From NCBI GenBank assembly GCA_004802725.1, contig SGPM01000133.1, positions 1-64,000 of the forward strand: a stretch of 64,000 bases of DNA. The letters are read 5' to 3'. Of the stretch, positions 37,211-49,400 are shown piece by piece (positions within the stretch are counted from its first letter, which is position 1; each line of letters opens with the position of its first letter). The notes under the pieces are model-generated. The model was given only the letters and a program-made list of their open reading frames with translations, made no database searches and was not told where the DNA came from. The position numbers were made by a program, and so were the translations under genes. Source of the stretch: Antrodiella citrinella (lineage: Eukaryota; Basidiomycota; Agaricomycetes; Polyporales; Steccherinaceae).

Positions 37211-37620
37211 ATGTCTTAGTATGTTTCGACGTTTTCACCTCAGCTCAAAATTCTTACCTCTTCTGTCACAGCGTTATTCTCGGCCGTGCCATCAAAAACG
37301 AATACCTGGCTTTGGGCACTTTGTTTGGCACCGCCGCCCTCGCCATGTCGTTCACCGGTGGCAGCAAGGAACCGTCTGCACCCGCCTCAGGCAAGCCTAC
37401 CCTGCAGCAGGTGAAGGAGGCAGTCAAGTTCAATGCAGGTTCAAGGTGCGTTCAAGCGTCATCATGCGTTGTCACATACTGATTTACATTTTGTTTAGTG
37501 AGGAAGAGCAGTTGTACGTGCACACATTCCATACATTTAAGAGCGGACTATCAACCACTGACCAGGGTCAACAGCATCAAGAACTTTATCGCGGAGGCGG
37601 AGAAGGACTCAAAACACTAG
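37211..37620 (+). CDS. ATP19: Mitochondrial ATP synthase subunit k
   Basis: This small inner-membrane subunit of F1Fo ATP synthase is tied to dimer formation in yeast. Four exons (37211-37218, 37272-37445, 37499-37513, 37575-37620) encode 80 residues. The coding start is split: ATGTCTTA lies in an 8-nt exon, and a 15-nt exon supplies EEEQ near the end. The protein reads MSYVILGRAIKNEYLALGTL, a short membrane span (FGTAALAMSF), a Pro/Lys linker, then EEEQFIKNFIAEAEKDSKH. The pattern (GRAI...LALGTL, then E-E-x-F-I-x-N) matches Atp19. Tiny exons hide it from simple ORF scans. All phases agree, which supports the model. Confidence 0.85.
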
Positions 37621-37982
37621 TAGTAGAGGTAGCTTTATGCATGCATGATTCCCTAGAGTCGTATTTCAAAGCTCTCGCCCAATATCACTTGCATTTACTG
37701 TCGAACGCGTACGTTGGACTTGCATGGTGCTTCGAGTATAGACAGTGTGTGTTGTTTGAACAAGGTTTGCAGCTATGAGCGGTTGATATAATGGACCGCA
37801 GTGGTGATCACAGACCGTCTTGTTCTCGACCCTCATCTCATCGCGACACTCCTTCGCTTGTTGCCAACAACGGCATTCTGACAACTGTTTTGGCTTTGTC
37901 ACTCTTTTCTTCGACTTTCATCCCGCACACCGGATGCTACTTTTCTGTCTTTACGTTCACCGCACTCTGTGATTCCTAGACA
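37621..37982. other. Intergenic, CT-rich before DUF4048 gene
   Basis: 362 bp between two plus-strand genes. The right half is rich in C and T, as often seen upstream of fungal start codons. No ORF of interest. Confidence 0.4.
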
Positions 37983-39739
37983 ATGTCCACTACATCTCCG
38001 ACTACCGTCCCTCGCCCTCTTCAACTAGTCGACAGCAACGCCCCCTCTACACCGACATCTTCAGTACTTTCTCCCCGTTCACCCTTCTCAGCACTGCCTA
38101 CTCCCCCTTCAACATCACGACGGCCTGCTTCAGCGAATCCGCGACGTCAGTCGTCGATATCCTACTTTCCGAGCAACCATGTGTCCATACGATCGCCGAC
38201 AAGCCCGTCATTCAGCTTCAAGCCTTCTGTCAAGCGAAGCAATTCACTCGGACTCAAGACAAATGAGACGTTCACATCTTTGAAGACGAGAGAGAAGGGT
38301 GATAGAAGGAGTCTAGGTTCAGAGAATGGTCTCGCGTCACCGATGGCGGAGCGGAGACCTCTGACATTGACCGAGAAGTACGTCCAACATGAATTCATTA
38401 ATATGCGTGAATAGGAACACACGTCCTGATGTTTCATTTTACAGGCACGCGGACTTGCTACAGTTTATCGCTCAGAAGGAGTCGAAGTGCCTTGAGCTGC
38501 GATCTCAACTCATGGCGCATGAAGAGGAGCTAGGTCAGCTCAAACGCAAATGGGAGCGTATCGTCAGCAGAGGAATGGATAGAGCGTACACTCCAGCTTT
38601 CCCCTCTCACAACATGCCTTTGTCCTCGACGCCATCCTCATCACGTCATGCGACTTCCCCGAGTTTGGCCTCGACTTTATTGAACCCTTCTAATGGCGCC
38701 GTCCTGGACGGTATCAAAGAAGGCGTACAGGGTGTTGGAAGGCTTCTCGCTGCTGGTTTGGAGCTCTCTTCGTCTTCATCACCATCTGCCACCGCGACGA
38801 GCCCCGGTCTATCCAGCGTGTCGCGTGCCGCCATGACACCCGCGCTGAAGCGGGCCAAACACGTTAATACGCAGAGTGTGAGCTCAGTGTCCACATCGGG
38901 CACCGCCTCGTCGAGTGTGCTAAGTGCAGGGACCAGGCTTTCGCAGTCATCGGCGTCCTCTTTATCTTTCCCCGAGGACGAGGAAGATCGCGCATTGCTG
39001 GAGGAAGATGAAGATAGCACTATTCATCGGAGGAGTATGCACGAGGCTCTGGAGCAGACCATGTCATCTGAGTTTACCCCACCAACGACAGACAAGTCAG
39101 CCAAACTTATTCGACGCCGGTCTCGTGAAGCTCCCAAGCTCCCGTCACCTTCATTCTTCGACGGTCATAGTCCTGTGTCACCCAACGCATCGTTGGCTGG
39201 CGCGCCGGTATCATCGTGGGTGGGGAGTATGGGAAGCACCATGGGCAAGAAGTGGGAGGAAATCCAGAAGGGAGAAACGTACGTTCAAGACTTCTTTCTC
39301 TTGCTCACTTGTTTCTAACCAGGATTACAGGTTCACGAAGTCGCAAAAGCGAGCTTCTCTGCTGATTTCGGATGTCTCTCAGTCATTTTTCGCGGCCCTC
39401 GCATCTCCCGTCCCATCCCAGCCCTCACATCCGACTCGGTCATTAGCAGCATCGCCACTGTCCATTTCGACGAACGCGAACCCATTCTTAGCCACCACTA
39501 CACTATTTGCCTCTGCCTCACCCTCGGCCTCACCCGTTCCTTCGAGTGGGTCGCTTCTTGAAGATGACGAAATCGGCGATCTTGACATGACAAACGGCAA
39601 AGGCTTGGGCGAGGTCCTTATCCCTGTCAGTCTCAGTCCCAATTTGAGCACGCTCTCTGGTGGAAAGAAACCCGAAGAAACCAAAGTCCAGCCAGCGCCC
39701 ACACCGTCACTTGACGATGACGACGATTGGAACTGGTGA
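37983..39739 (+). CDS. DUF4048-type Ser-rich protein
   Basis: Three exons (37983-38377, 38445-39278, 39331-39739) give 545 residues. Most is disordered and rich in Ser, Pro and Thr. An ordered segment follows the first intron: HADLLQFIAQKESKCLELRS, continuing as a short coiled coil to LGQLKRKWERIVSRG. Later pieces resemble the DUF4048 consensus (GKKWEEIQKGETFTKSQKR, then ASLLISDVSQSFFAAL). The C-terminus is acidic and ends DDDDDWNW, a Trp-Asp tail that could be a docking motif for a partner; I cannot name one. Function is unknown. The family name is from memory and only fairly certain; the gene model itself is firm. Confidence 0.8.
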
Positions 39740-40505
39740 ATGGATGGCACTCTGTGTTCTTTTTCGCTGTCCTGGAGGCAGCCCCTTGAATTCTTTGGAT
39801 GCCCCGTCTATCTCATTATGAATACGCATACTTATCTAGGTCTGCCATATCACGACTATTACCCTACGCTTGCCTCACTTCGTTTATACCTCTCATATCT
39901 GCCTCATACACAGGAATTGTGATCTTACATTTGTCTACATTGGTTGCGCTAAAGTGCTTATGCGCAGCAATGTCGGCCGTGTTAATTCTGGTTGAACTTG
40001 AAACACTCGGTCATTTGTGGTTGTGCTGCTCCACCGACCTTTCTTGTGCTGCAGCGTGTCTTCTGAAGCAAAGGCTAACGATTGACAGGTATAATGAAAG
40101 TTTTCTGGAGCATCAAGTCAAGAATCTGAACGAACAAGTGTATGTCGCGGAAATAAAACATAGGACTGTTTGAGGATATTTGTCGATCCGTGTGGGTGCC
40201 CGGGCGTCTGACCGTCAGTTTATTTCTGGCAGGAACACAGCTTACCTGGTCTCGAAACCAGACGGAAATCGCACCCAACCACCGCAATGCGGTGGTTGGG
40301 TGTGAATCCGCGGCGGGTACGAGACCAAGCTTACCGACATTTTTTTCCTTCCACCCAAGCAGCAGATCTTACAAAATTCATCGGCCGGTCTTTATAAAGT
40401 GCCAATCCCGGATCATGTTATACTCATGTCATCTTCAGATTCTCCACGCTCTTGTACACGAGCTGCAGCATTGCTAAGCTCAAAGACTCACCGCCAACTC
40501 CGGTC
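39740..40505. other. Upstream region of MFS copy 1
   Basis: 766 bp without a gene. It contains the perfect hairpin at 40272-40302, listed separately. Confidence 0.45.
40272..40302. repeat. Perfect 14-bp inverted repeat, 3-nt loop
   Basis: Arms at 40272-40285 (CACCCAACCACCGC) and 40289-40302 (its exact complement) flank the loop AAT. It lies about 200 bp before the first MFS start codon. I saw no second copy near the other MFS gene. Confidence 0.85.
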
Positions 40506-42637
40506 ATGTCTTCGAGGTTGGCTAAAACGGACGCCAATGGTTCTGACACGACCGTGAACTACCAGACAACGGATGTTGCTCATGCGGAAGAAGACGCGGA
40601 GAAAGGTTCTTCTGTCCCCCTTCAGAAGCCGGACGACTTGAAAGCTGTCCAACAGGTTGACCCCGCCAATGCTTGGAACCTGGATCCAGCTTTCAAGGTT
40701 TCGATAGGACCAGACGAGGATCCAAAACATCTTTCCACGCTGAGGAAGTGGTCTATAGTCCTCCTGATCAACGCTGGAGCTCTGTGTGTCACTTCTGCAT
40801 CTTCTGTGGTGCGTGTTCTTACAATATCTTTGGTGCTCTCGAAGCCTGACGTTACATTGTTCCAGGCCGCGTTCACAGAAGCTCCACTTTCTCAGCGGTT
40901 TCATGTCGGGCAGGAAGTCCCGATTCTAAGTATCAGTCTGTTCGTTCTAGGCCTAGGTAAACACTTTTCCTCTGAAAAATATCCTAGAAACTGATCCTAT
41001 GGTTTCACCTAGGAATCGGACCGCTCTTTGTTGGACCGTTATCAGAAGTATACGGACGGAACATTGTGTATCGTGCGGCACTATTCTTCTTCTGGGTCTT
41101 TACATGGCCAGTCGCGTTCCCTCCCGATATTGGTGAGCTAGCCTAAAATTTTGTCAAGGACGTGCTCTGTGCTCATGCAAACCGTTATTGAAGGGACGTT
41201 CCTTGCGTTCCGATTCCTGACTGGGGTGAGCGGTGCTGCGTTCCTCTCTGTTTCAGGTGGAAGTGTCGCCGACCTTTTCGAGGGGCTCAAAGTACCAACG
41301 TAAGTTCCAATCGCTTAAATGCAAAGGCCAACGCTGACTCGGGATCATTAGACCCATGGCTTGCTATACCTTATCCCCTTTCATTGGACCAACCCTCGGA
41401 CCTCTCTTCAGTGGATTCATAAACCAGAACAGCAATTGGAAGTGGACCTACCGCATATTTCTGATTTGGATCTTCATTGAATGGATTGTCATAATGCTGG
41501 TGCGTCGATGCATACGTAAAAGTCTGTCAGCTAGAAGCTTATCGTCTCGTTCAGTTCGTTCCAGAAACATACCATCCCGTCCTTCTCAAGTGGAAGGCAG
41601 CCAAGTGTGTGCTAGTGCTGTTCTGTTCAATGCATACTTGGACGTTGACAAATCTCAAACCATTACCGCAGGCTTCGAAAAACTACAGGAGAACAAAGGC
41701 ACTGGGCACCAATTGATCAACGTCAGGTGTCTATGTTGCACTCTATGGCGCGTAGTTGTTATGTCCCTTTCAGTGAGTATCGTTTATCCAGTGATCGTAA
41801 TCGAATGAGATCCCTAATAATCTTCAGAACACATTGCTCTCGACAGGATGGCTCTCCTTCTGGACCTGTGGCAAGCAGATTTGACTACGTGTCTTCGGTA
41901 CATTCGCTGATTTTCGCTCTTCTGCCTTATAGGGCAGCCATCTTGCTAGGTATTCTGTATCTGGCTTTCCAAGCGTTCCCAATTATCTTCGGTGAAGTAC
42001 ACCGATTCAACACTCAGGAACAAGGACTGTCATTCCTTGGTCTAGGAATCGGTATGGTCATTGCGTTGGCTACTCAGCCGCTGTGGAACAGGTACTATCT
42101 ATCATGTACTCTCACTCGTACTATTGTTGATGAAGCTGCAGGCTCTACGTACGACAAGCCAAGGAAAATGGAGGCGTCCGACCACCAGAATGCAATCTCA
42201 TCATGGGTCAATGGGGTGCTATCCTCGTCCCAGTGAGCTTATACTGGCTAGCATTTACAACCTATAAGCATATCCCGTGGATCGTCCCAATGCTCGCTTC
42301 AGTCCCCCTCGGCACAGGTTTTTTCTTTTGCTTCACGTCTATCTTCACGTATCTCGTAACATCATATAGACCTATCGCCGCATCTGCGATGGCTGCGAAC
42401 ACGTTTATGCGCGCGACGTTCGCTGCTGCATTCCCGCTATTTGCGGGGCAGATGTATGGCAAACTGGGCACAGTAGGCGCGACAGCCCTGCTGGCTGGTC
42501 TGACAACACTGACTGCACCGTTACCGTGAGCTCTCACCTAATCCTGCGGGCTGCTCCGTCTAATTTGTGTATGCCTCAGATTCATTTTCTATCGCATTGG
42601 AGCTCGCCTCAGGAGCAAATTCCACACGGCGCTTTAA
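40506..42637 (+). CDS. MFS transporter, DHA1 type, copy 1
   Basis: Proton-driven exporter of the plasma membrane, likely for drugs or polyamine-like compounds. Eleven exons (40506-40808, 40866-40956, 41013-41132, 41194-41299, 41352-41499, 41555-41604, 41672-41772, 41828-41870, 41933-42091, 42142-42525, 42580-42637) give 520 residues. The cytosolic N-terminus (about 85 residues) is acidic. The conserved A motif reads GPLSEVYGRNIVYR after the second helix. MACYTLSPFIGPTLGPLFSG is the TPO/DHA1 motif around helix 5, and MAANTFMRATFAAAFPLF lies near helix 11. Exons match copy 2 one for one. The eighth intron (41871-41932) starts with GC (TG|GCAAGC); a weak GT donor three bases earlier would drop one Trp. 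Substrate cannot be read from sequence. Confidence 0.9.
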
Positions 42638-44079
42638 ACGACTATATCCTTTTCTACGATTCTTCCAAGCCTGTATCACTTGACCCGCTTTACATGCGAA
42701 GCTTTCTTAGATAGCATCCTACAATCCCGCCTTACACACAAACATAGCACATTTCATTATAAGGACAGCAATTCAAAGCCTATCTCAAGTTCCGAGCAAA
42801 TCAACAAGATACTGGGACCTTCAGTGACCATCTAACTGCTCACTCTCGTCCGACTCGGAGTCTCAGCAGAATCTCTTGCTCACTAGTATTCAACCAATGG
42901 GCTGCAATACCTGTCGCAATCATGGATTCTCTTCCAGTCTAAGACGCCATACATATCCTTCAGTGGACCTCAGGCCATCGTTATCTGACTGTCTTTGACT
43001 TCGTTATTGGCGAACTGCAAATACGAACACAAGGATCTCTGCGAAATATGCCCGGGCCCCGTAGAGTCATTGTAAAGGCTAACAAACATGCGTTCAACAT
43101 ATACATAGTTCACGACTTGAAGCCATCCGTGAAGTCCCGTTGATGGTGGCGAGCGATAAGATTCTAGATCTGAGTGAAGAACGCGTTCGGAAACGGTTGT
43201 GGTTGGGAGAACGGCACGGCACGGGGGTAAGTGTAGCAACCCAGTACGAACGAGTCTTCCCTCTTTATAGACATAATTGAACGAGTCTGTCTCACCTCCA
43301 CGCAAGAGGGCCGCGAAAGCAGTTGATCTCTGTAGGATCTGCGGATCCAGATGGCCGACTGCTTGGCTGACTGTTCGATCAACGCTATCAAGCCGCCCGC
43401 AGCCTGCCGTTCACTGTTCAGGATGTCCTCCTCAAGTCCTCCTGTCATTGATTACTGTAGTATGAATATTGAGATGAGGATGTACCGTCGGGATTTCCTG
43501 AAGTGGCCTGTGGCTATATTTTCATACGAGATGCATGCCACACAGTCTTCAAGTTGCAGCTTGCCACCAAACGACTTCTGCACCTCACCTCTGAAAAGTC
43601 CGGCGTTTGACGGTTGGCTAATCTTTGAGCTGGTCAACGTTCCGCTTTATCGGCGTAGAGTCACGAGCAGGGTGAGTTGATAAGGGGTGTCAAATGAAGA
43701 CCATGAAGCCGGTCCTTCCAGCGTAAATCTGCCAGTGGTCGTCGACAATTTCCAAGCAAAAAACCATGAAACAAGTTGACGGTAAGATACTACGAGGAAA
43801 GAAGTTTGAAGATTGCCAGCCATGCTTCGATCTTGATGACTAAATTCGAGAAAGTCATTGCGGATTCCCGCTGCTTACCGGTCGAGTTTCATGGAGGACA
43901 ACTGATCGATCGATTGAAACCTCACGGTCCTCTCTCTTCCCACACGGAAACATACACTACCTCATAGACCTCCTTGTCTCGTCGGTTGGTTCATTTAAAG
44001 TGCTGAGGACATGTCAACTTTCTGCATTCTCAATCGCCAGCGTCAACACTGACAAGCCCCCGTCGTCACTCCCGTCTTG
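42638..44079. other. Spacer between MFS copies, with decayed sequence
   Basis: Just after MFS copy 1 the sequence resembles that after MFS copy 2 (for example AATCCCGCC and AAACATAGCACAT against AAACGTAGCACAT), so it belongs to the duplicated unit. The MSH2 fragment at 42890-42965 is listed separately. Minus-strand frames at 43164-43448 and 43452-43637 look partly protein-like (LEEDILNSERQAAGGLIALI) but do not splice together in phase. They may be relics. Confidence 0.5.
42890..42965 (-). pseudogene. Relic of the MSH2 C-terminus
   Basis: Read on the minus strand this gives RLEENP-stop-LRQVLQPIG-stop, against [20 protein letters not shown] at the true end of MSH2. The conserved Trp codon has become TGA. 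DNA similarity to 46434-46500 is easy to see (TGCAATACCTGTCGCA against TGCAACACATGTCGCA, then a shared TTCTCTTC). It lies downstream of MFS copy 1 in the same position and orientation as the real MSH2 end behind copy 2. Confidence 0.82.
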
Positions 44080-46216
44080 ATGATGTCTATGGCAAGAGCC
44101 TTACCCGAAGATGACGCCAACTATTCCGACATGACTGTGCATGATCGACGTCTGTTGCATGGTGGTTCAGAGAGAGCCACAGAAAAGGACTCTTCTACGG
44201 CCACGAAGACGGACGACTCGGAAACTGTTCGACAGGTTGACCCTACCAACCCCTTGCAATGGGATCCAGCATTCGAGGCCTCACTAGAACCAGACGAAGA
44301 TCCAAGGCATCTATCCACAACGAGGAAATGGATCATAGTGCTCTTGATCTGTAGTGGTGCCCTCTGTGTCACCAGTGCATCTTCTTCCGTGCGTATGCTC
44401 GTTACTGGAGCTCTCGAGATTAGCTGACATGCTCATTAATCCAGGCCACATTCACAGAAGATGCACTTTCAGAAAGATTCCATGTCGGGAAGGAGGTCGC
44501 CGTTCTAAGTATAAGTCTGTTTGTTTTAGGCCTTGGTACGCTTCTCTTTTCCCCCTCTTACTACGACATTCGCGATTCTTACTTGTGGCTCAACACAGGA
44601 ATCGGGCCTCTTTTCGTCGGGCCGTTATCAGAGGACTATGGACGAAATGTTGTATATCGCATATCACTGTTCCTCTTCTGGGTCTTTACATGGCCAGTAG
44701 CGTTCCCTCCAGATATGGGTGAGTGGCCTCAGCATTGCGAACGCGCTCCAGTATGCTTATACAGACCAATGTTGAAGCAACGTTCCTTGTATTTCGATTC
44801 TTGACTGGAATGAGCGGTTCCGCGTTCCTCGCCGTTGCGGGCGGAACTGTCGCTGATCTTTTTGAAGGACTCAAAGTACCAACGTATGTTACGGCCGCTG
44901 TCACGCAAGGACTATGCTGACATGGCTTGTTTAGACCCATGGCCTGTTACACGATCTCTCCTTTCATCGGACCAGCCGTCGGACCTCTCTTTAGCGGATT
45001 CATCAACCAGAACACAAACTGGAGGTGGACCTTCCGAGTGTTTCTGATTTGGATTTTCGTAGAATGGGTCTTTGTAACTCTGGTAGGATGGCAACTTGCC
45101 CACACACCGATCATTTGACACTTACCGCTTGCGTCAGTTTGTCCCAGAAACATACCATTCGGTCCTACTCAAGTGGAAGGCAGCCAAGTATGTGTCCTCG
45201 ATTATTTTCAGCCTGCTTGATGTTGACAAAGGGTTCTCAATTTCAAAGGCTTCGGAAGACTACAGGAGACCAGAGATACTGGGCACCAGTCGACCAGTTT
45301 CAGGAATCTATGTTGCACTCTATCGCAATGAGTTGTTATGTCCCTTTCAGTGAGTATCATCGTGCAGTCAGTGTAGTTGAACGGGGTTTTTGATTAAGAT
45401 TTAGAACACCTCGCACTTGACCAAATGGCCCTTCTTCTGGACCTCTGGTACGCAAGTTTGAACTATGTTTGTAGTCCATGACATTCATAACTTCACTGCA
45501 GGTCAGCCATTCTTCTAGGTATCCTCTATCTGGCCTTTGAAGCGTTCCCGATCATCTTCGGCCAAGTACATAATTTCAATACGCAGGAAGTCGGGCTGTC
45601 ATTCCTCGGAATCGGAATTGGCATGGCCCTTGCATTGTGTTCTCAGCCGCTGTGGAATAGGTACGTACCAGAATATGCTCTTGCTCGCCTGTGCTCGTTC
45701 TAATCAACACTTCAGACTCTATGCACGACAAGCAAAGGAAGGCGGAGGAGTCCGATCCCCGGAATGCAACCTCATCATTGGCCAGTGGGGTGCCGTCCTC
45801 GTCCCGGTGAGCCTGTACTGGCTGGCATTCACAACGTACAAACACATTCACTGGATTGTCCCCGTGCTCGCTACAGTCCCTCTTGGCACGGGCATCCTGT
45901 TCTGCTTCACATCCGTCTTCACGTATCTCGTCACATCGTATAAGCCTATCGCTGCGTCTGCGATGGCAGCAAATACGTTTGTGCGCACTACCTCTGCTGC
46001 TGCGTTCCCGTTGTTTGCGAGGCAAATGTATGCTAGGCTCGGAACGGTGGGCGCGACGGCATTGCTGGCGGGTCTGACGACTCTGACTGCGCCATTACCG
46101 TGAGTCCCTTCAACTACAAATCCCTGTTCACTCGTCGATCTAACTTGCGATCATTTAGTTTCATCTTCTATCACATTGGTGCTCGCCTCAGGAACAAATC
46201 TCATACCGCGCAATGA
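44080..46216 (+). CDS. MFS transporter, DHA1 type, copy 2
   Basis: Tandem paralogue of the gene at 40.5 kb. Eleven exons (44080-44388, 44445-44535, 44599-44718, 44778-44883, 44935-45082, 45138-45187, 45249-45349, 45405-45447, 45502-45660, 45716-46099, 46159-46216) encode 522 residues. Internal exons 2-10 have exactly the same lengths as in copy 1, so the two are recent relatives under frame-keeping selection. The A motif is GPLSEDYGRNVVYR and the helix-5 motif MACYTISPFIGPAVGPLFSG. Its eighth intron has an ordinary GT donor (TG|gtacgc), unlike copy 1. Divergence is highest in the N-terminal tail. It is convergent with MSH2, with only 214 bp between stop codons. A second ATG codon follows at once, so the start could be one codon later. 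Confidence 0.92.
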
Positions 46217-46430
46217 ACGATCACTATCCGTCTAAGCTCGTATTCTTAGATCAGCCTTACACGAAGACTACTTACCATATAATAATCCCGCCTTTTGTAA
46301 CATCTAGATGGTTTTTCGGACCCTCGCATAACAAACGTAGCACATCGTACCATAAGAAAGTAAAGTAAAGCATAATGCAGAGCAAAGTAACAAGAAATCA
46401 TTGACCTCCTACGTCGCGAATAAGTGCCGT

Positions 46431-49400
46431 TCACCCTAGCGTTTGCAACACATGTCGCACCCACGGGTTCTCTTCTAGACGACCCCGATATTTCTCTATA
46501 CATTTCTTTAGTTCCGCCAGCTGCACCTCTGAATCATCTTCGTCGGCTTCGTCAGTCATAGAAATATCTTCGTCGGCCCCGTTGACTTGTGAGGCAGACC
46601 ATTCCCGAAGAAGTTGTTCAATCAGCTTGGTTCCCTCCTCCACTACTTCCGGCGCAAATTGGGCATCGGCTTCATCAGTTGAGGAAGCGTTGAAATCTTC
46701 GAGCTCATCAGCTTTGCGTTTAGCCAACTAGAGACGAACATCAGCGTCACGTTCGCAAATACGAGCCGTCATTCTCGCTCACCTTCACGACATTCTCTGG
46801 GAAGTTAGCCAGTTCCGCAACGTGGATACCGAAACTCTGGTCGCAGACACCTTGTCTCAATGCTCAGCTCAGCCGTGAACGCGTTACCCGAGTTAGCACG
46901 CACCTGGTTCAACTTTGTACAACAAAGTGATCTCCCGTTCCTTCCGTCTGTCGTCGGACGTAGAGACATGGGCTACGACGTGCAGATTTTTGACGTGGGG
47001 AATTTGCTGGTCTAGGGACGTGAGCTCGTGAAAGTGCGTGGCGAACAGACAGAACGCGTGAATGTGAGACGCAATGTGTCTGAAATAGCTGTCAGACTAA
47101 GTCCAAGGAGTGCGGATACGAAGTAGAACATACTCAGAGATCGCCCATGCCAACCCAAAGCCGTCATATGTCGATGTGCCGCGTCCCAATTCGTCAATAA
47201 TCACGAGCGAGTCCTTGGTGGCACTCTACAAACAACCATCAGCTACTGCAGAAGCCTATCAACGAGTCAAACGCAGAAACTTGCCCTCAAGATACCTGCA
47301 GTCTCCAGCATCTCCGCCATGAACGTTGACACACCCCGCAACTGACTGTCTCCCGCCCCGACTCTGCATAGCACTGAGTCGAATATCGGTACATGAGCCT
47401 CAGAGCAGGGTACAAAGCTACCCGTCTGTGCTAGCAACGCGATGACACCAACCTGTGCGTTGAGTTAGACGTCGTATGCAACGACAATGACGGAAGAGGC
47501 TGCTACTTACTTGTCGGATATATGTGCTCTTGCCACCCATGTTGGGACCAGCTAAATTTGGAGAACGGATCAGCCTGGCATCTGACTGCGTCTGTCGAGA
47601 TAACTTACTTATGATCTGGAACTCGCTCTGGTCTATGATCACAGATTAGTACTTCCAGACGTTTCAGCAACGACAACAAGCATGCCTTTGATCATCTCCA
47701 CGTCATTAGGTATGAAGCTGATATCGTCTTGGACCTCCAAACATGGATGACGGGCGTCCTTGAGGATAAGGCTACCGGTACCTGTACGCAGAGCATAAGA
47801 GACTTTCGCAAAGTATACGCTAGAAGTACATCTTACCTTTTTCCAACACAGTTGGCTTGACGTACGCTTCTGGCGCGTTCACTGCAACATGTGCAAAACT
47901 ATCAACCGATATTAGGGTTGACTAAGACAGATGCATTACGAAGAAGGCAGCTCACGCAACAATAACATCCAGATGCGCAAGTAGACCATTCCATTCCTCG
48001 AAGACAGGAATGTAAGTTGCTATGATAGGGCGTCAGCTGGGACGATTGATATGATAATGATGGTTACTCACATGCGATCTCTACAACATGTCCGACGAGT
48101 TCGCGTTGGGTGCGCATGTATGACTCCGTTGTCTCTTGGTAGTTGACAGCAAGCTCCTTCAACTTCGAAGTAGTAAAAAACACGCCACTCTTGAGTGTGC
48201 TCAGCTCTATATACTTCTTATCCTTCACGTTTTTGTAATCCTATAAGAACGGAGACAACGTCAACGCAGCTCAAAATTTTAAACAGGAAAACAAATATTC
48301 ACGTTTTTAGACACTCGGAAGCAGTACCCATGGACCTGCGAATTCTCCAGGTGTAGCTTCTTGTCCAGATCCATATTGATATCACGTCCTGCTTTCTTGT
48401 GTTCCTCATCCAAGCTGTCACGAATGCCTTTCAACTTGTCAGCAAGAATCTGCAGATTCTCGTCATAATCAGGCTTGATGACAAAACGGTGATGTTCTAA
48501 TTCATCCAAATCCAGTGTTTGCTGAACCATTTCTGCGTACTTCGACAGGCCCTCCTCAAATTCCTGAAACAACATGTGAGTTAATCGTGATTTATACCAT
48601 TCCCAGCATACCTTGAATTTCGTCAAGTAGCATTCCGTGATGAGAGCACCGTGTGCCTCGTTCTCATTTGCCACAGATTCAAGAGCGCTGATCAAATCTT
48701 CGAGCTGCAGCGCCAGGTGAGATACGAAATGGTAGGAAGATGTGACTGACCTTGACCACGGCTTGATAGACTCGCACTACGTCCTCCAATGACGCAGCTT
48801 TTTTCAAGAATCGCTTGCATATGCGATTCAAGTCAGGCATCAGCTTCAGGCATTCGTCCTATGCAGGTATCAGAGTATAATTTTATGATGTTGCGGGCGA
48901 CGTACTTGAAGTGTACGACGCGTGTTGGACTCTTCAACGAAAATCTCGACCAAGTTCTGGCGCTTACCTAGTGACAGAAGTTTGTCACGCATACTATAAT
49001 CCTCTCAGGAGCATTACTTACGTATTTCGTGAAGGTTGACGAGCGGTTGCTTGAGCCAGCTGCTCAATAATCTAGACCCTTGCGCGGTCTTGCACTTGTT
49101 GAGTAGTCCGAACAGTGTCGTATTCTTGTTAGAGCCCTGGGACTGCTTTCAGAATGATAAGGTGAAAACTTAAACTCGTCGCTCTCACCACATTCCCGGG
49201 GGCTTCGGTCAGGTTCAGAGCACGAAGCGCACTGGCATCTAAACGCATGTACTGAGAAAGGTCATGAGTGCGGATAGTGTAGACACCGTGATTGGAAGTG
49301 TCGGATAAGAGCGACAAGTACGAGACCAGCGCGGCCAATGACGATGGAGCAACGGGAAAAGCGAGTTGAGCTATTATACCAGTAAGTTATACTTGACAAA

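Noticed and set aside
37014..37778. 254-codon plus-strand frame across the ATP19 gene
   Set aside because: It runs through introns and out of frame with the ATP19 exons; the product is unlike any protein I know.
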